DNA of 15,694 nt from NCBI GenBank assembly GCA_937901145.1, contig CALCHE010000061.1, positions 1-15,694 of the forward strand, written 5' to 3'. Under the pieces are notes generated by a model. It was given only the letters and a program-made list of their open reading frames with translations, ran no database searches and had not been told where the DNA came from. This document shows positions 15,369 through 15,694 of this stretch, in pieces. A program made the translations under genes and the position numbers. Position 1 is the stretch's first letter, and every line of letters starts with the position of its first letter. This DNA is from an uncultured Clostridia bacterium. GTDB lineage: Bacteria; Bacillota; Clostridia; Oscillospirales; Acutalibacteraceae.

Positions 15369-15694
15369 ATGTGTACAGCGATAACCTATTACAGCAATGA
15401 TTTTTATTTCGGCAGAAATCTGGATCTCGACAGAGACTACGGTGAAAAGGTTACATTTATGCCCCGTAATTTTTCTTTCCCGATAAAATGTATGCCTGAC
15501 CTGCACAGCCATTATGCCCTCATAGGTATGGCAGTAGAAGCTGAGGGCTGTCCCCTCTTCTTTGAAGCTACCAATGAAAAGGGACTTAGTATGGCAGGCC
15601 TTAACTTTCCCGATAACGCTTTTTACGGTGAATCAAAGAAGGGAAAGCTTAATCTTGCCCCATACGAGCTTATACCGTGGCTATTAGGTAAATG
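15369..15694 (+). CDS. Choloylglycine hydrolase family protein (bile salt hydrolase/penicillin V acylase), 5' part only
   Basis: The first 108 residues of a linear-amide C-N hydrolase; full members are about 315-340 residues, so two thirds lie beyond the window. It begins MCTAIT: once Met is removed, Cys2 becomes the N-terminal nucleophile of this Ntn-hydrolase family. FGRNLDLD supplies R16 and D19, equivalent to Arg18 and Asp21 of characterised bile salt hydrolases. ATNEKGLSMAGLNFP is the strongly conserved second block. No signal peptide is present, so it acts in the cytoplasm, removing taurine or glycine from conjugated bile acids or splitting related amides. The two activities cannot be told apart without the missing selectivity loops. 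The start is fixed by the required Cys2 and by AAGGCGG upstream. It is divergent from the giant gene. Confidence 0.92.
   Translation, partial: MCTAITYYSNDFYFGRNLDLDRDYGEKVTFMPRNFSFPIKCMPDLHSHYALIGMAVEAEGCPLFFEATNEKGLSMAGLNFPDNAFYGESKKGKLNLAPYELIPWLLGK

Overview
The window looks like a chromosomal segment of an anaerobic, fermentative, gut- or rumen-type member of the Clostridia, most like Ruminococcus/Oscillospiraceae. The evidence is two [FeFe] hydrogenases, a lactate-dehydrogenase-like enzyme, Gram-positive ribosome binding sites and signal peptide, moderate GC, and a bile-salt-hydrolase-family gene. The genus is inferred from gene content only.

Left part (1-4955, minus strand): a compact five-gene operon read leftwards from an extended -10 promoter at about 4927-4955. 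In transcription order it encodes two tandem 80-residue thioredoxin-like [2Fe-2S] ferredoxins, a PAS-containing sensory [FeFe] hydrogenase (HydS-like, phosphatase-linked group C type), a SpoIIE/PP2C-family phosphatase overlapping it by 8 bases, and a group-B-type monomeric [FeFe] hydrogenase. A strong intrinsic terminator closes it at 1-41. The set reads as an H2/redox-sensing signalling unit with a catalytic hydrogenase.

Centre (4975-6021, plus strand): transcribed divergently from a near-consensus sigma-A promoter, an enzyme with the overall features of L-lactate dehydrogenase but an arginine at the lactate/malate specificity position, with its own terminator. H2 and lactate formation are alternative electron sinks, so the shared 142-base promoter region is a plausible point of redox control, though I see no clear operator.

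Right part (6031-15250, minus strand): one giant secreted-protein gene. The start supported by its ribosome binding site gives 2952 residues: a signal peptide, about 960 residues without visible repeats, then four complete and one truncated copies of a diverged 360-465 residue module, ending in an amphipathic aromatic tail with no LPXTG motif. Its roughly 235-base leader carries a 60-codon ORF with a strong Shine-Dalgarno that ends TAATG on the giant gene's start, plus mutually exclusive hairpins; this is the most intriguing regulatory feature.

Right edge (15369-end, plus strand): the first 108 codons of a choloylglycine hydrolase family gene, cut by the window end.
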